A DNA stretch of 64,000 nt from Natronomonas gomsonensis (GCF_024300825.1 NZ_CP101323.1:2232001-2296000), one strand, 5' to 3'. Counted from the first letter of the stretch, positions 1-8,592 are shown. The notes: generated by a model not told the origin, from the sequence alone. Program-made: numbers and translations.

Positions 1-1
1 G

Positions 2-118
2 CCGGTCAACCGCGTCACCGGCTTCGACGTTCCCTATCCCCTGTACGCGCTGGAGGACTACTACATGCCCGAGGACACACGCATCGAGGACGCCATCCGA
101 GAGACCTACGAGTTCTGA
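2..118 (+). CDS. 2-oxoacid dehydrogenase E1 beta subunit, C-terminal fragment
   Basis: Only the last 38 codons lie in the window; the reading frame is open from base 2 and stops with TGA. The residues, including RVTGFDVPYPLYALEDYYMP and an acidic tail, match the end of the transketolase C-terminal domain of pyruvate/branched-chain 2-oxoacid dehydrogenase beta subunits. It ends one base before the ATG of the E2 gene, so the two are surely cotranscribed. E1 decarboxylates the 2-oxoacid with thiamine diphosphate and acylates the E2 lipoyl group. The true substrate of haloarchaeal complexes cannot be told from this fragment. Confidence 0.85.
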   Translation, partial: PVNRVTGFDVPYPLYALEDYYMPEDTRIEDAIRETYEF

Positions 119-119
119 T

Positions 120-1682
120 ATGGTACGCGAGTTCAAACTGCCCGACGTCGGTGAGGGACTGACCGAAGCGGAAATCGTCAACTGGCTCGTCGAAGTCGGG
201 GACACGGTACGAGAGGACCAGCCGGTCGCGGAAGTCGAGACGGACAAAGCCGTCGTCGAGGTTCCGTCGCCAGTCAACGGCACCGTCCGAGAGATACTGG
301 CTGAGGAAGGCGAGATGGTGCCCGTCGGCGAGGTCATCATCACCTTCGACGTAGAGGGCGAGCCAGTCGAGGAACCGGCGGAAACGGAGACAGACGCCGA
401 GGACGAACCCGAGCCGGCGGTCACTCCCGTCGACGAGGACGGAAGCGAGGCCCAAGCCGAGACGGAGGCCGAACCGAGCGCGAAGGGTGGCCGCGTCTTC
501 GCCGCCCCATCCGCACGTCGGTTGGCGCGGGAACTCGATGTCGACATCGCTGCGGTCGCCGGCAGCGGCCCGGGCGGCCGCGTCACCGAGTCGGACGTTC
601 GAGCGGCCGCCGAAGGCGGGGCGGAAGCCGAATCCGAGTCCGAGCCCGAACCGTCGTCGACGGCGTCCACAGATGGCGTGCAGTCGGCGACCCGCCGAGT
701 GAGCGACGATGACGGTGGGGAAGCCGCCAAACCGGCGACGACGAGCGCCGAGGCGGCCGACCGCGAGCGAACGCTGGCCGCGCCGGCGACGCGAAAGCTC
801 GCCGAGGAGAAGGGCGTCGACCTCGACAGCGTGCCGACCGAGGAGACACGTGACGGCGAGGCGTTCGTCACGCCCGAGGCGGTCGAAGCCTACGCCGAGG
901 CCCAGCAGGCCGCCCAACAGGCCGATGCCGAGGCGGTGTCGGCGGGTGCCGGAGGCGACGGCGAGACGGTCGTGGCACCCTCCGGCGAGGACGAGCGCAT
1001 CCCCTACCGGGGCATCCGGCGGACCATCGGCAAGCAGATGGAGCGCTCGAAGTTCACGGCGCCGCACGTCACCCACCACGACGAGGTGGACGTGACGCGG
1101 CTGGTCGAGACCCGCGGCAACCTCAAGGCCGAAGCCGAGGAACGCGGGACGAAACTGTCGTACATGCCGTTCGTGATGAAGGCCGTCGTCGCCGGCCTCA
1201 AGCAACACCCGATGTTGAACGCCCAACTGGACGAGGACAACGAGGAAATCGTCGTCCGCGGCGACTACAACATCGGTATCGCCACCGCGACCGACGCCGG
1301 CCTGATGGTCCCGGTCGTCAAGGGCGTCGACCGCAAGGGGATGTTGGACATCGCCGAGGAGATGAACGAACTCGTCGGGAAGGCCCGAGAGCGCTCCATC
1401 GCCCGCGAAGAGATGCAGGGCGGGACGTTCTCGATTACGAACTTCGGGGCCATCGGCGGGGAGTACGCCACGCCAATCATCAACTACCCCGAGTCGGCCA
1501 TCCTCGGATTGGGCGCCATCAAGGACAAGCCACGCGTAATCGATGGTGAGGTCGTCCCCCGGAAGGTGATGACGCTGTCTCTATCCATCGACCACCGGGT
1601 CATCGACGGCGCCGAGGCCGCCCAGTTCGTCAACACCGTCAAGGAGTACCTCGAGACGCCCGAGTTGCTGCTGTTAGAGTGA
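120..1682 (+). CDS. Dihydrolipoamide acyltransferase (E2) of a 2-oxoacid dehydrogenase complex
   Basis: 520 residues. An N-terminal lipoyl domain (about 1-78) carries the lipoylation lysine K43 in ETDKAVVEVPSP. An acidic Ala/Pro/Glu linker follows, then a peripheral-subunit-binding domain (about 127-163, APSARRLARELDVD) and a second similar segment (about 218-262, APATRKLAEEKGVD). The acyltransferase domain (about 290-520) has the catalytic H492-x3-D496-G motif (DHRVIDG). E2 transfers the acyl group from E1 to CoA and forms the core of the complex. It follows E1 beta directly. The dihydrolipoamide dehydrogenase gene often placed next is absent; pcn follows with its own promoter. Confidence 0.93.
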   Translation: MVREFKLPDVGEGLTEAEIVNWLVEVGDTVREDQPVAEVETDKAVVEVPSPVNGTVREILAEEGEMVPVGEVIITFDVEGEPVEEPAETETDAEDEPEPAVTPVDEDGSEAQAETEAEPSAKGGRVFAAPSARRLARELDVDIAAVAGSGPGGRVTESDVRAAAEGGAEAESESEPEPSSTASTDGVQSATRRVSDDDGGEAAKPATTSAEAADRERTLAAPATRKLAEEKGVDLDSVPTEETRDGEAFVTPEAVEAYAEAQQAAQQADAEAVSAGAGGDGETVVAPSGEDERIPYRGIRRTIGKQMERSKFTAPHVTHHDEVDVTRLVETRGNLKAEAEERGTKLSYMPFVMKAVVAGLKQHPMLNAQLDEDNEEIVVRGDYNIGIATATDAGLMVPVVKGVDRKGMLDIAEEMNELVGKARERSIAREEMQGGTFSITNFGAIGGEYATPIINYPESAILGLGAIKDKPRVIDGEVVPRKVMTLSLSIDHRVIDGAEAAQFVNTVKEYLETPELLLLE

Positions 1683-1709
1683 GTTTCGCGCTCGCGCGCG
1701 AGCAGAGTG

Positions 1710-1717
1710 TTTTTTAG
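1710..1717 (+). promoter_or_regulatory. TATA box of pcn
   Basis: TTTTTTAG, centred about 28 nt before the pcn ATG, is the spacing expected of a leaderless haloarchaeal transcript. It sits in an otherwise GC-rich 59-nt gap after the E2 gene, which argues that pcn is transcribed separately from the dehydrogenase operon. Confidence 0.6.
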
Positions 1718-1741
1718 GGGTCGGGAAGAACGTGGGCGTAT

Positions 1742-2485
1742 ATGTTCAAGGCTATCGTGAGCGCGGACACGCTCGGGGATGCGCTCGATTCCGTGAGCGT
1801 GCTTGTCGACGAGTGCAAAATCCGCCTCGACGAGGAGGGCCTCACGATTCGCGCGGTGGACCCGGCGAACGTCGGGATGGTCGACCTCGAACTCTCCGAG
1901 ACTGCGTTCGAATCCTACGAGACCGACGGCGGCGTCATCGGCGTCAACCTCGACCGACTGGAGGACATCGTCGGGATGGCCGACTCCGGCCAGCTCGTCC
2001 ACCTCGAATTGGACGAGGAGACCCGGAAACTCCACATCCAGTTGGACGGCCTAGAGTACACGCTGGCGCTTATCGACCCCGACTCCATCCGCCAGGAGCC
2101 GGACCTACCGGACCTCGATTTGGCGGCCGAAATCGTCATCGAGGGGAAGGACATCGCCCGTTCGGTGAAGGCCGCCGACATGGTGAGCGACCACATCGCG
2201 TTGGGCGTCGACGCCGACGCCGAGGAGTTCTTCGTCGAAGCCGAGGGCGACACCGACGACGTGCATCTCGAATTGGGCCGGGAGGACCTCATCGACCTCA
2301 CGGCCGGGGAGGCCCGCTCGCTGTTCTCGCTTGACTATCTGAAGGACATGAACAAGGCCATCCCGAAGGACGCCGAGGTGACGATGGAACTCGGCGAGGA
2401 GTTCCCCGTCAAGATGCACTTCGACTTCGCCGAGGGCGACGGCCACGTCACATTCATGCTCGCACCGCGCATCCAAAGCGAGTAA
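1742..2485 (+). CDS. pcn: DNA polymerase sliding clamp PCNA
   Basis: 247 residues, the usual archaeal PCNA length. Two topologically similar clamp domains are recognisable: the first has [20 protein letters not shown], the second the segment [19 protein letters not shown]. The C-terminal stretch [12 protein letters not shown] is typical of haloarchaeal clamps. The protein forms a homotrimeric ring that tethers PolB/PolD, Fen1, ligase and other PIP-box proteins to DNA. It is loaded by RFC, two small subunits of which are encoded at 13985-17050 and 20236-21234. Start chosen at the ATG 25-31 nt after the TATA box. Confidence 0.97.
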   Translation: MFKAIVSADTLGDALDSVSVLVDECKIRLDEEGLTIRAVDPANVGMVDLELSETAFESYETDGGVIGVNLDRLEDIVGMADSGQLVHLELDEETRKLHIQLDGLEYTLALIDPDSIRQEPDLPDLDLAAEIVIEGKDIARSVKAADMVSDHIALGVDADAEEFFVEAEGDTDDVHLELGREDLIDLTAGEARSLFSLDYLKDMNKAIPKDAEVTMELGEEFPVKMHFDFAEGDGHVTFMLAPRIQSE

Positions 2486-2561
2486 CGCCGCTGTTTTCGC
2501 AGATTCCGGTAACGACCGCCGCGAGGCCGAGACTCGATACGGTCCGACCCCTATAGGGGGT

Positions 2562-2798
2562 ATGGACGACCGCACCAAACACCGCCTGCTGGCCGTCGGG
2601 TCGCTTCTCGGCGCAATCGCACACGTTGTCGCACCGCGAGCGCTGTTGGGGGGCGTCGAGTGGTGGTACAACGAAGGACTGAAAGCCGACTTCGAGTCGA
2701 CCGATGCGACCGTCGCTCGGGTCAGGTGGCTGGCGGTGCCGAACGCACTCGCCGCCATCTATTTCTGGAAGCGGGCGGCCGACTCGGATTCGACGTAG
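2562..2798 (+). CDS. Small haloarchaeal membrane protein, unknown function
   Basis: 78 residues. Two hydrophobic segments (about 8-28, LLAVGSLLGAIAHVVAPRAL, and about 53-68, VRWLAVPNALAAIYFW) suggest two membrane helices around a short soluble loop. The acid-poor core and acidic termini fit a haloarchaeal membrane protein. Its 3' end overlaps by 40 bp the 3' end of the convergent gene on the other strand. A palindrome, CCCCTATAGGGG, ends three bases before the ATG. I recognise no named family. Confidence 0.7.
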   Translation: MDDRTKHRLLAVGSLLGAIAHVVAPRALLGGVEWWYNEGLKADFESTDATVARVRWLAVPNALAAIYFWKRAADSDST

Positions 2799-3223
2799 TC
2801 GACGGCCGCTTCGGGGCTCTCGACGGCCTCGAACCCGACGAGGTCGATGGCGTGCGTATCCAGCCCCGCTATCGGGCGGTCGAAGACGAGGGCGTGACCC
2901 AACTCCGAGAGCGTCCCCGCGGCGCCGTCGATGGCGACGACCGACTCGCCGTTCATGGCGACCAGCGGATTTCGGGCGTGACCCAACCCCGTCGCGATGG
3001 GCGTCGTCACCCACTCGTTGGCCGCCTCGCGGTCCTCGCTGGGGAGGATGCCGATAGTGTCGGCGTCGTGTTCCCGTGCGCCGCGACAGGCGGCTTCCAT
3101 CACACCACCGAGGCCCCCGCAGACCACGGTGTGACCGCGCTCGCCGAGCAGGCGGCCGACCTCCCGCGCTTGTTCGTAGGTTTCGGTATCGATGCTGGAG
3201 CCGCCGATGACGGAGACGCGCAT
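2759..3223 (-). CDS. TIGR00725-family nucleotide-binding protein (LOG/lysine-decarboxylase-like fold)
   Basis: About 154 residues starting MRVSVIGGSS. An upstream in-frame ATG at 3301 would add 26 non-acidic residues and is not preferred. The Rossmann-like pattern (VSVIGGSSID, HTVVCGGLGGVMEAACRGA, GAAGTLSELGHAL) matches the TIGR00725 family, related to the LOG cytokinin-activating phosphoribohydrolases and Smf/DprA-type folds. The GGxGGVME and GAAGTLSE motifs correspond to the PGGxGTxxE region that binds a nucleotide phosphate. The substrate is unknown. Confidence 0.8.
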   Translation of the reverse strand: MRVSVIGGSSIDTETYEQAREVGRLLGERGHTVVCGGLGGVMEAACRGAREHDADTIGILPSEDREAANEWVTTPIATGLGHARNPLVAMNGESVVAIDGAAGTLSELGHALVFDRPIAGLDTHAIDLVGFEAVESPEAAVDYVESESAARFQK

Positions 3224-3283
3224 CACCGGAGACGGGGCGGGGAGCGACAGAAGAGTTTCGACGGCCGGCGGTTGGCGAGCGCA

Positions 3284-3430
3284 GAGCATCCGCGCGAGCA
3301 AAGCGAGCGCGGTTCACCGGTGACGAGGCCGAAGGCCGAGTCACCGGGTCATTTTTCCCCAAGTTTTTGCGCGGGGGGGTTCCCGCAGCGAGCGCAGCGA
3401 GCGAGGAAACCCCCTCGCGTAAAAAGTGGG
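3284..3430. repeat. Dispersed multi-hairpin intergenic element, copy 1
   Basis: Lies between the SDR stop and the start of the TIGR00725 gene. It begins with AGCATCCGCGCGAGC, then a small hairpin (CGCGC/GCGCG), then GGTTCAC, a second GGTGAC/GTCACC hairpin, the block ATTTTTCCCCAAGTTTTTGC, a long GC hairpin (about 3370-3385 with 3403-3419) and AAAAAGTGG. The same order of blocks recurs at 28419-28569 and 47098-47316. Confidence 0.6.
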
Positions 3431-3435
3431 TGTTG

Positions 3436-4176
3436 TTACCACTCCATGCCGCCGTTGACGGCGAGGATTTGGCCGGTCATGTAGCCGGCGTCCTCACTGG
3501 CGACGAAGCGGACGATGCCCGCCACGTCCTCCGGCGTCGCAAACCGGTCGAGGGGAATCCGCTGGAGGATTTTCTCTTGGACCCGTTCGGGGACCGTCTC
3601 TAACATGTCCGTCTTCACGAATCCGGGGGCGACGCAGTTCGCCGTCGACCCGGTGGACGCCAATTCGAGCGCGAGCGTCCGGGTGAAGCCGAACAGCCCC
3701 GATTTCGTCGTCGCGTAGTTCGCCTGCCCGTAGTTGCCCTGCTGGCCAACCACCGACGAAATGTTGATCAGCCGGCCGTCCTCCGCCGACTTGATGTCAT
3801 CAAACAGACAGTGGGTGCAGTTGAACACCCCGCCTAAATTCACGTCGAGGACCCGCTGCCAGTCGTCCCGCGTCATGTTTTCGAACTTCTTGTCGACGGT
3901 GATGCCGGCGTTGTTCACGAGAACATCGACCGAGCCGAAGGTGTCGTGAACCTCCGAACACATCGCTTCGACCTCGTCGTAATCGGCGACGTTTCCCTGT
4001 ACCGCGATGGCGGTACCACCTTCGTCCTCGATGGCGTCGACGACGCTCTCGGCTTCATCCACCGAAGAGCGGTAGTTCACCACGACATCGGCACCGTTCC
4101 GTCCGAGTTCTTCGGCGACCGCGCGGCCGATACCACGGGAGGAACCGGTTACGAGACAGGTCTGGTCGTCGAGCAT
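3436..4176 (-). CDS. phaB: SDR-family 3-oxoacyl / acetoacetyl-CoA reductase (PhaB/FabG type)
   Basis: 246 residues. The NADP(H) motif TGSSRGIG (10-17), the NNAG motif, the catalytic Ser in NISSVVGQQG and the Y-x3-K dyad in YATTKSG define a classical short-chain dehydrogenase of the FabG/PhaB group. The C-terminus GYMTGQILAVNGGMEW is typical. Haloarchaea lack bacterial-type fatty acid synthesis, so the likely role is reduction of acetoacetyl-CoA to 3-hydroxybutyryl-CoA for polyhydroxyalkanoate made by the PhaEC synthase at 59.8-61.8 kb. That link is inferred; the gene is not in the PHA locus. Confidence 0.82.
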   Translation of the reverse strand: MLDDQTCLVTGSSRGIGRAVAEELGRNGADVVVNYRSSVDEAESVVDAIEDEGGTAIAVQGNVADYDEVEAMCSEVHDTFGSVDVLVNNAGITVDKKFENMTRDDWQRVLDVNLGGVFNCTHCLFDDIKSAEDGRLINISSVVGQQGNYGQANYATTKSGLFGFTRTLALELASTGSTANCVAPGFVKTDMLETVPERVQEKILQRIPLDRFATPEDVAGIVRFVASEDAGYMTGQILAVNGGMEW

Positions 4177-4261
4177 GGGCTAACGAACGCACGGCGTGCT
4201 AAAAGAGTTGCCGACCGTCCGGACGGTGACCGGCGGAGGGACGGAAGTGTGAGACGGGGAG

Positions 4262-4423
4262 TTACTCGAGGGCGTCCTCTATCTGCCCCTCGATATCCTC
4301 GAGCGCGTCGGAGTCGGAGAGTTCCTCCATCCGCTCGCGGAGGTGCCGTTCACAGAGGCCGACCTTGATGTGGTCTTTCTCGACAGCGACGGCGGCCTCC
4401 TCATCACAGTAGTGACACTGCAT
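4262..4423 (-). CDS. Small zinc-finger protein (CxxC...CxxH)
   Basis: 53 residues starting MQCHYCDEEAAVAVEKDH. An in-frame ATG at 4468 would add 15 residues and overlap the next gene, so it is less likely. Cys3/Cys6 and a later C-E-R-H (LCERHLRER) form a plausible single zinc site like the small haloarchaeal CxxC proteins; the C-terminal half is an acidic helix. It lies just downstream of the PHP gene on the same strand. Function unknown; nucleic-acid or protein binding is the usual guess for such microproteins. Confidence 0.7.
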   Translation of the reverse strand: MQCHYCDEEAAVAVEKDHIKVGLCERHLRERMEELSDSDALEDIEGQIEDALE

Positions 4424-4464
4424 ACCCGTGGGTACGTGACCGAGCGGTTTGAACCCAGCGCTCG

Positions 4465-5235
4465 TCACAGCGCCGCACGGAAACGGCGGTAGTCCTCACG
4501 GTCCAATCCCGCCTTCCCGAGCGTCTCCTCGTGAGCGTCGCTGCCGCCGGTAGAAAGGAGGTCGTAGGTCCCGATGGCTCGGTCCAGCGGGCGGGGGTCG
4601 ACCTCACGACCGTAGGGATAGAACCGTTCGACTGCATCGAGTTCCGAACAGAGTTCGATTGCGGCCTCGGGGTCGTCGTACCGATAGGGGTGTGCGAGGC
4701 CGACGACGCCGCAGGCGTCCTCAAGGACCGACCGCCCCCTCTCGAAGGAGGGGATATCGCGGGCGACATAACAGGGGCCGTCGTCGCCGATGAGTTCCTC
4801 GAACACCTCGCCGTACTCGTAGTCGGTGACCTCGGCGACGGCGCGGGCGATGTGGGGTCGGCCGAGTCCCTCTCGCGGTTCCACGGGTAACTCGACGCCG
4901 AGGCGCTCTTCGATGGCGTCGATTATCCGTCGGCCGCGCTCGATGCGGTCGGTCTGGAGCGACTCGACGAGCGCGTCGAGGTCGTCCGTGCGTTCGACGC
5001 CGTAACCGAGCAAATCGACCCGTTCGGCGTCGGTTTCGACTCGCAATTCGATGCCGCTGACGACCGTGACGCCGTCGAGGTGTGCGACGGGCGTCGATAG
5101 CTCGGGGTGGGTCCGGTCGTGGTCGGTGACGGCGACGACATCGACACCTGCTCGCTTTGCGGCGTCGGGCAGCGTCGACAGCGTCAGCGTCCCGTCGGAG
5201 TTCGTCGTGTGTACGTGGAGGTCCGCAACGACCAT
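4465..5235 (-). CDS. PHP-domain metal-dependent phosphoesterase
   Basis: 256 residues. PHP motifs are all present: DLHVHT with H7 and H9, VTDHD with D38/H39, GLAHPYRYDD in the second half and GGSDAHE near the C-terminus. These residues bind two or three divalent metals in PHP phosphoesterases (the YciV/RNase AM and histidinol-phosphatase-like family). The length fits a stand-alone TrpH-like enzyme. The substrate is likely a phosphomonoester or a short nucleotide but cannot be assigned from sequence. Confidence 0.87.
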   Translation of the reverse strand: MVVADLHVHTTNSDGTLTLSTLPDAAKRAGVDVVAVTDHDRTHPELSTPVAHLDGVTVVSGIELRVETDAERVDLLGYGVERTDDLDALVESLQTDRIERGRRIIDAIEERLGVELPVEPREGLGRPHIARAVAEVTDYEYGEVFEELIGDDGPCYVARDIPSFERGRSVLEDACGVVGLAHPYRYDDPEAAIELCSELDAVERFYPYGREVDPRPLDRAIGTYDLLSTGGSDAHEETLGKAGLDREDYRRFRAAL

Positions 5236-5336
5236 ACCTGAAGGCGGGACGCGACGGTCAAAGCACCCTCGCTTCCGTCGCCCGGGTGCTCGCTAGATGA
5301 CCTTATATCCGGGGGAGGATATTATAGCCAACATTC

Positions 5337-5651
5337 ATGAAGGATTGGGAGAGAGGGGTACACATGCAACTGCTCGCGAACGTCGACGACCGAATCGATG
5401 CCCACACGTATCCCGCGACCGCGACGGAACTCATCGAGGAGTACGGCGAGCTCGAACTGGAGGTCCCCAACGGCGAGGAGACGTTCGGTGAGGCCTTGGA
5501 GCGTCTCGGCGAGACGACCTTCGAGGACGCCGACGACGCCCGACTGGCGGCCTACTCGGCGGTGTCGAAGAATGCCATCGGCCGGGAGAACTACTCCGAC
5601 CGCGATGCGCCCTCCATCGGCGAGAACGGTCCCGAACAGGTCTCGTTTTAG
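5337..5651 (+). CDS. DUF5789-like haloarchaeal protein
   Basis: 104 residues from ATG 5337, or 95 from ATG 5364 (MQLLANVDDRID). A TTATAT box about 33 nt before the first ATG supports a leaderless long form; a GGAGAG/GGGG purine stretch before the second supports the short form. The pattern ATATELIEEYGELELEVPNG...ETFGEALERLG and ARLAAYSAVSKNAIGRENYSDRD resembles the small haloarchaeal DUF5789 proteins. It is acidic, soluble, and has no predicted membrane segment. Function unknown. Confidence 0.7.
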   Translation: MKDWERGVHMQLLANVDDRIDAHTYPATATELIEEYGELELEVPNGEETFGEALERLGETTFEDADDARLAAYSAVSKNAIGRENYSDRDAPSIGENGPEQVSF

Positions 5652-7030
5652 GTCTCCTCGCGGAAGGTCCGTTCCCGCCGTTCGACGTTCACCGAGACGG
5701 GAAGACACGTCTCACAGAAGTCGACACCGAACGCCGACAGCGTGACGCTCCCGTACACCGCTTTCGGACGGTCCGCGGCCTCGCGTGCGGCTTCGATGTG
5801 CGATTGGGCCTCGAGTACCTGATACTGTTTGAGGTCCTCTATCGGTTCCTCCGAGAAGTCGATGAGGCCGAGTCGTTCGAGGTTCTTGAGGTACACCGGC
5901 GTTCGGTCCGGGTACCGACAGCCGGCGTCGCTGCCTATCATCGTCAGGTTCTCCGCGATGAGTGTCGATTTAAACGGGATGAGCTTCTTGTCGCGGACGT
6001 TCATCGTCGCCTGCGTCCCATCCTCTGCGAGCAGCCGCAGGATGCGAGCCTCGTCGGCGGCCAGTTGTTCGAGGACCGAGGGAAAGGCGGGGTGAATCGT
6101 CTCGTCGCGGCCGACTTCCGCGGACTTCGAGAGGAGCCGGTCGCCGCGTTCCCGGAGCGTCTCCGACGTTATCGGTCGGCTGTCGATGAGGTCGTCCTCG
6201 TGGGCTTCGAGCCAGTCGGCCTGTTCGTCGCCGATGTCGACGCCCGCCCGCTGGAGTTCGTCGAGCGCGATGGCGCGGCTCTCGGTGAGGAGGCGGGCCG
6301 GCGACTCGGCGTTGGCCGCCGCATACGCCATCCGCGTGCCGGTTCGGACACCGGACTCAACCGAGTACCCCGTCGCTCGTTGTGTCATCGCGGCACCGAT
6401 GCGCGCGATACGGAACATGTCGTATGTGTCGTCGGTCTCGGCGATATCCTCGGACGGAGTCCCAGCCATGCCGGGGATGGGGAACAGCCCGCCGATGCCG
6501 CCCGAGGTTGGGTCGGTGAGGTCGACGATGGCGTCTTCAAGCCCCGCACGGAACCGTTCGACGTCCTCGGGTTCGATGGCCGTCGGGTCGGCGAGTCCCT
6601 CGCCGACCACGTCGAATAGCTCTTCGAGGCTCTCGGAGTCGGCCGTCGTCGTGCCCGCGACGGCTTCCTCCAGGACGGACAACAGCCCGTCGACATCCAC
6701 GTCGTCGAGGTCGTCGGGGGCGACGATGGTCTCTTCGAGAATCGACACCAACTCCGCGAACGTCTCGGGGTTCGTCTCGGAGGGGCTGGCGACGGCGTTT
6801 TCCAGCACCGAGAGGAGTCGGCGGAGTTGCCGGCCCTCGAGGGCGTCTTCGGCGGTGGCCTCCTCTAAAAGCGAGAAGACGCGTTCGACCTCGCGGGGAG
6901 CCATGTCGCCCTCCTCGACAGCGTCGACCTCGACGTTCTCGGTGCCGCCGAGTGGGTCCTCGGCGTCGGTTGTGCCCTCGTCGCCCGTTGGCTCGTCGTT
7001 GGGCGTGTCCTCGGGTGCGTCGTCGCTCAT
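5648..7030 (-). CDS. DUF4393 (Abi-alpha-like) domain protein with N-terminal helical repeats
   Basis: 460 residues; the ATG overlaps the stop of the upstream DUF445 gene by four bases. An acidic disordered N-terminus (1-45) is followed by about four units with an L-x2-L-L-E-E-A pattern (FSLLEEATAED, LLSVLENAVAS, LVSILEETIVA, LLSVLEEAVAG), then a Gly/Pro segment. The C-terminal half (about 290-430) holds AADEARILRLLAEDG, KSTLIAENLTMIG and YLKNLERLGLIDF, which resemble the DUF4393/Abi-alpha family and a winged-helix-like fold. Homologues are sometimes linked to abortive infection, but nothing else here is a defence gene. Confidence 0.72.
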   Translation of the reverse strand: MSDDAPEDTPNDEPTGDEGTTDAEDPLGGTENVEVDAVEEGDMAPREVERVFSLLEEATAEDALEGRQLRRLLSVLENAVASPSETNPETFAELVSILEETIVAPDDLDDVDVDGLLSVLEEAVAGTTTADSESLEELFDVVGEGLADPTAIEPEDVERFRAGLEDAIVDLTDPTSGGIGGLFPIPGMAGTPSEDIAETDDTYDMFRIARIGAAMTQRATGYSVESGVRTGTRMAYAAANAESPARLLTESRAIALDELQRAGVDIGDEQADWLEAHEDDLIDSRPITSETLRERGDRLLSKSAEVGRDETIHPAFPSVLEQLAADEARILRLLAEDGTQATMNVRDKKLIPFKSTLIAENLTMIGSDAGCRYPDRTPVYLKNLERLGLIDFSEEPIEDLKQYQVLEAQSHIEAAREAADRPKAVYGSVTLSAFGVDFCETCLPVSVNVERRERTFREET

Positions 7031-8334
7031 ACGGCGGTCACCACCAGCAGTTGGAACCAGCCGGCGACGAACCCGAGTACCGCACCGAGGACGATGAGCA
7101 TCCACTCGTCTTCGATGAAGGCAGGCCGGAGCAGTTGGACGAAGTTCGCCGGCGTGAGGCCTCGGATGCGCTCGCATATCAGTCGTCGAATCGACTCGCT
7201 GCGCTCGGCGTTGAACTCGGGGTCCGACAGCGGCGATATCGTCCGGTCGACGCTCTCTTCGGCGAACCGCTCCCGGACGCGCTCGTACTCGTCGCTCCCA
7301 GTCGTCATGCGGACGAGCGGGCCGGCGAGACCGACGGCGCGGTCGACTTCGGGTCGGATTGCGTCTCGAATCATCTTTCGTGTGCGGTCCGATTGGCTTC
7401 CGTACATGAGGTTTTCGGCGACGTTGGAAATCGTGACGATTTCGTCGGCGACGATTTCGGCGTACTTTTCGGCGGCTTCCGGTTGGCGTTTGATGAACAG
7501 TCCTTGCAGTCGAAGCGGGCCGAGACGGCGCTCCTCGATGGGGAGGAAGATGATTTTCAGGGCAATCCAGTTGGTCATGTAACCGACGGCGACGCCCGCC
7601 ATCGGGAGCACCCACCACCGGTCGATGTAGAGGAAAAGCGGGATGGTGAACACGCCGAGGAACGTGCCGAGGAGGAACCCGGAGTTGACGATGAACTTCA
7701 GTTCGCGGTTGCCGACTTCGAGGAACAGTCGGTTGAGCAACTCGGGGTTCTCGTCGAGGTGGTTCGTTATCATGAGGTTGATGTCGAGCAGTTCGTCGAT
7801 GTTATCGCCGATTTGTTCGGTAATCTCGTCGGCGATGCGGGGTAGTTGCGCCTGAACGCGGGCGTGTACCAGTTCTCGAACCGGCTGTGGGGTGTCGTTC
7901 CACAGCGCCGGGTGCTCCTCGCGGAGCGTCTCGTCGGTGAGTCGGCGGATTTCGTCCTCGGAGTTGGTGACGATGTGGGTGGCGATTTCCTCGGGGTCGA
8001 ACTCCTCGTAGAACTCCCGTTCAGTCGCGATTCGAGCGATGCCCTTCTCGGCGGCGATGGTGCCCATCCGGGCGGACCGAGAGGGGATGATGCCCTGCCA
8101 ACCGACCAGCCCCTCCATCACGCCGGGAATCTGCTGGAGTTTCCGCGGCAGACTCGGTGCGATACTCTTCAGCCCAGGGAGTCGAAAGCCCACGAACTCG
8201 ACGGGGTGAAACAGCATTCGGATGGCGACCCAGTTGGTTCCGTAGCCGATAATTCCGGTGATGAAAGGGATAAGAACCAATCGCCACTGGAGGCCGTACG
8301 GAAGTCCCGGGAGGAAATCGACGAGGGATATCAC
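7027..8334 (-). CDS. DUF445 family membrane protein
   Basis: About 435 residues from GTG 8334. An in-frame ATG at 8385 would add 17 Arg/His-rich residues that look unlike a membrane-protein start. The N-terminal helix has the family signature GIIGYGTNWVAIRMLFHPVEF. A second copy, AVGYMTNWIALKIIFLPIEE, lies mid-protein, and a hydrophobic helix ends the protein (LIVLGAVLGFVAGWFQLLVV). The duplicated YxTNWxAxxx(L/I)F motif is diagnostic of DUF445 (YjiN/UPF0754-like). Function is unknown. The four-base overlap with the DUF4393 gene implies co-translation and perhaps a membrane complex. Confidence 0.87.
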   Translation of the reverse strand: MISLVDFLPGLPYGLQWRLVLIPFITGIIGYGTNWVAIRMLFHPVEFVGFRLPGLKSIAPSLPRKLQQIPGVMEGLVGWQGIIPSRSARMGTIAAEKGIARIATEREFYEEFDPEEIATHIVTNSEDEIRRLTDETLREEHPALWNDTPQPVRELVHARVQAQLPRIADEITEQIGDNIDELLDINLMITNHLDENPELLNRLFLEVGNRELKFIVNSGFLLGTFLGVFTIPLFLYIDRWWVLPMAGVAVGYMTNWIALKIIFLPIEERRLGPLRLQGLFIKRQPEAAEKYAEIVADEIVTISNVAENLMYGSQSDRTRKMIRDAIRPEVDRAVGLAGPLVRMTTGSDEYERVRERFAEESVDRTISPLSDPEFNAERSESIRRLICERIRGLTPANFVQLLRPAFIEDEWMLIVLGAVLGFVAGWFQLLVVTAV

Positions 8335-8592
8335 GCTTGGGTCTCCGTGGTGAAACTGACAGCGAGACCGTCCACGCTCCGGCACCGCACTGCGGAGCGA
8401 CGAACCGACGCGTCCGAGCGAGTGACGGCGTTTCGGGACGTCTCGCTTCCTGTCACGTTTTTGTATTTTCGTAATGGAACTTTAATCTACACGTCTCGGG
8501 TCGCCACCGTCGAACGCCGGCCGGCGACCCTCGTCTGCGGCAATTAGGTTCTTAGTGCCATTCTATGGTAACAGATGTAGTCTAGTGCCAAG

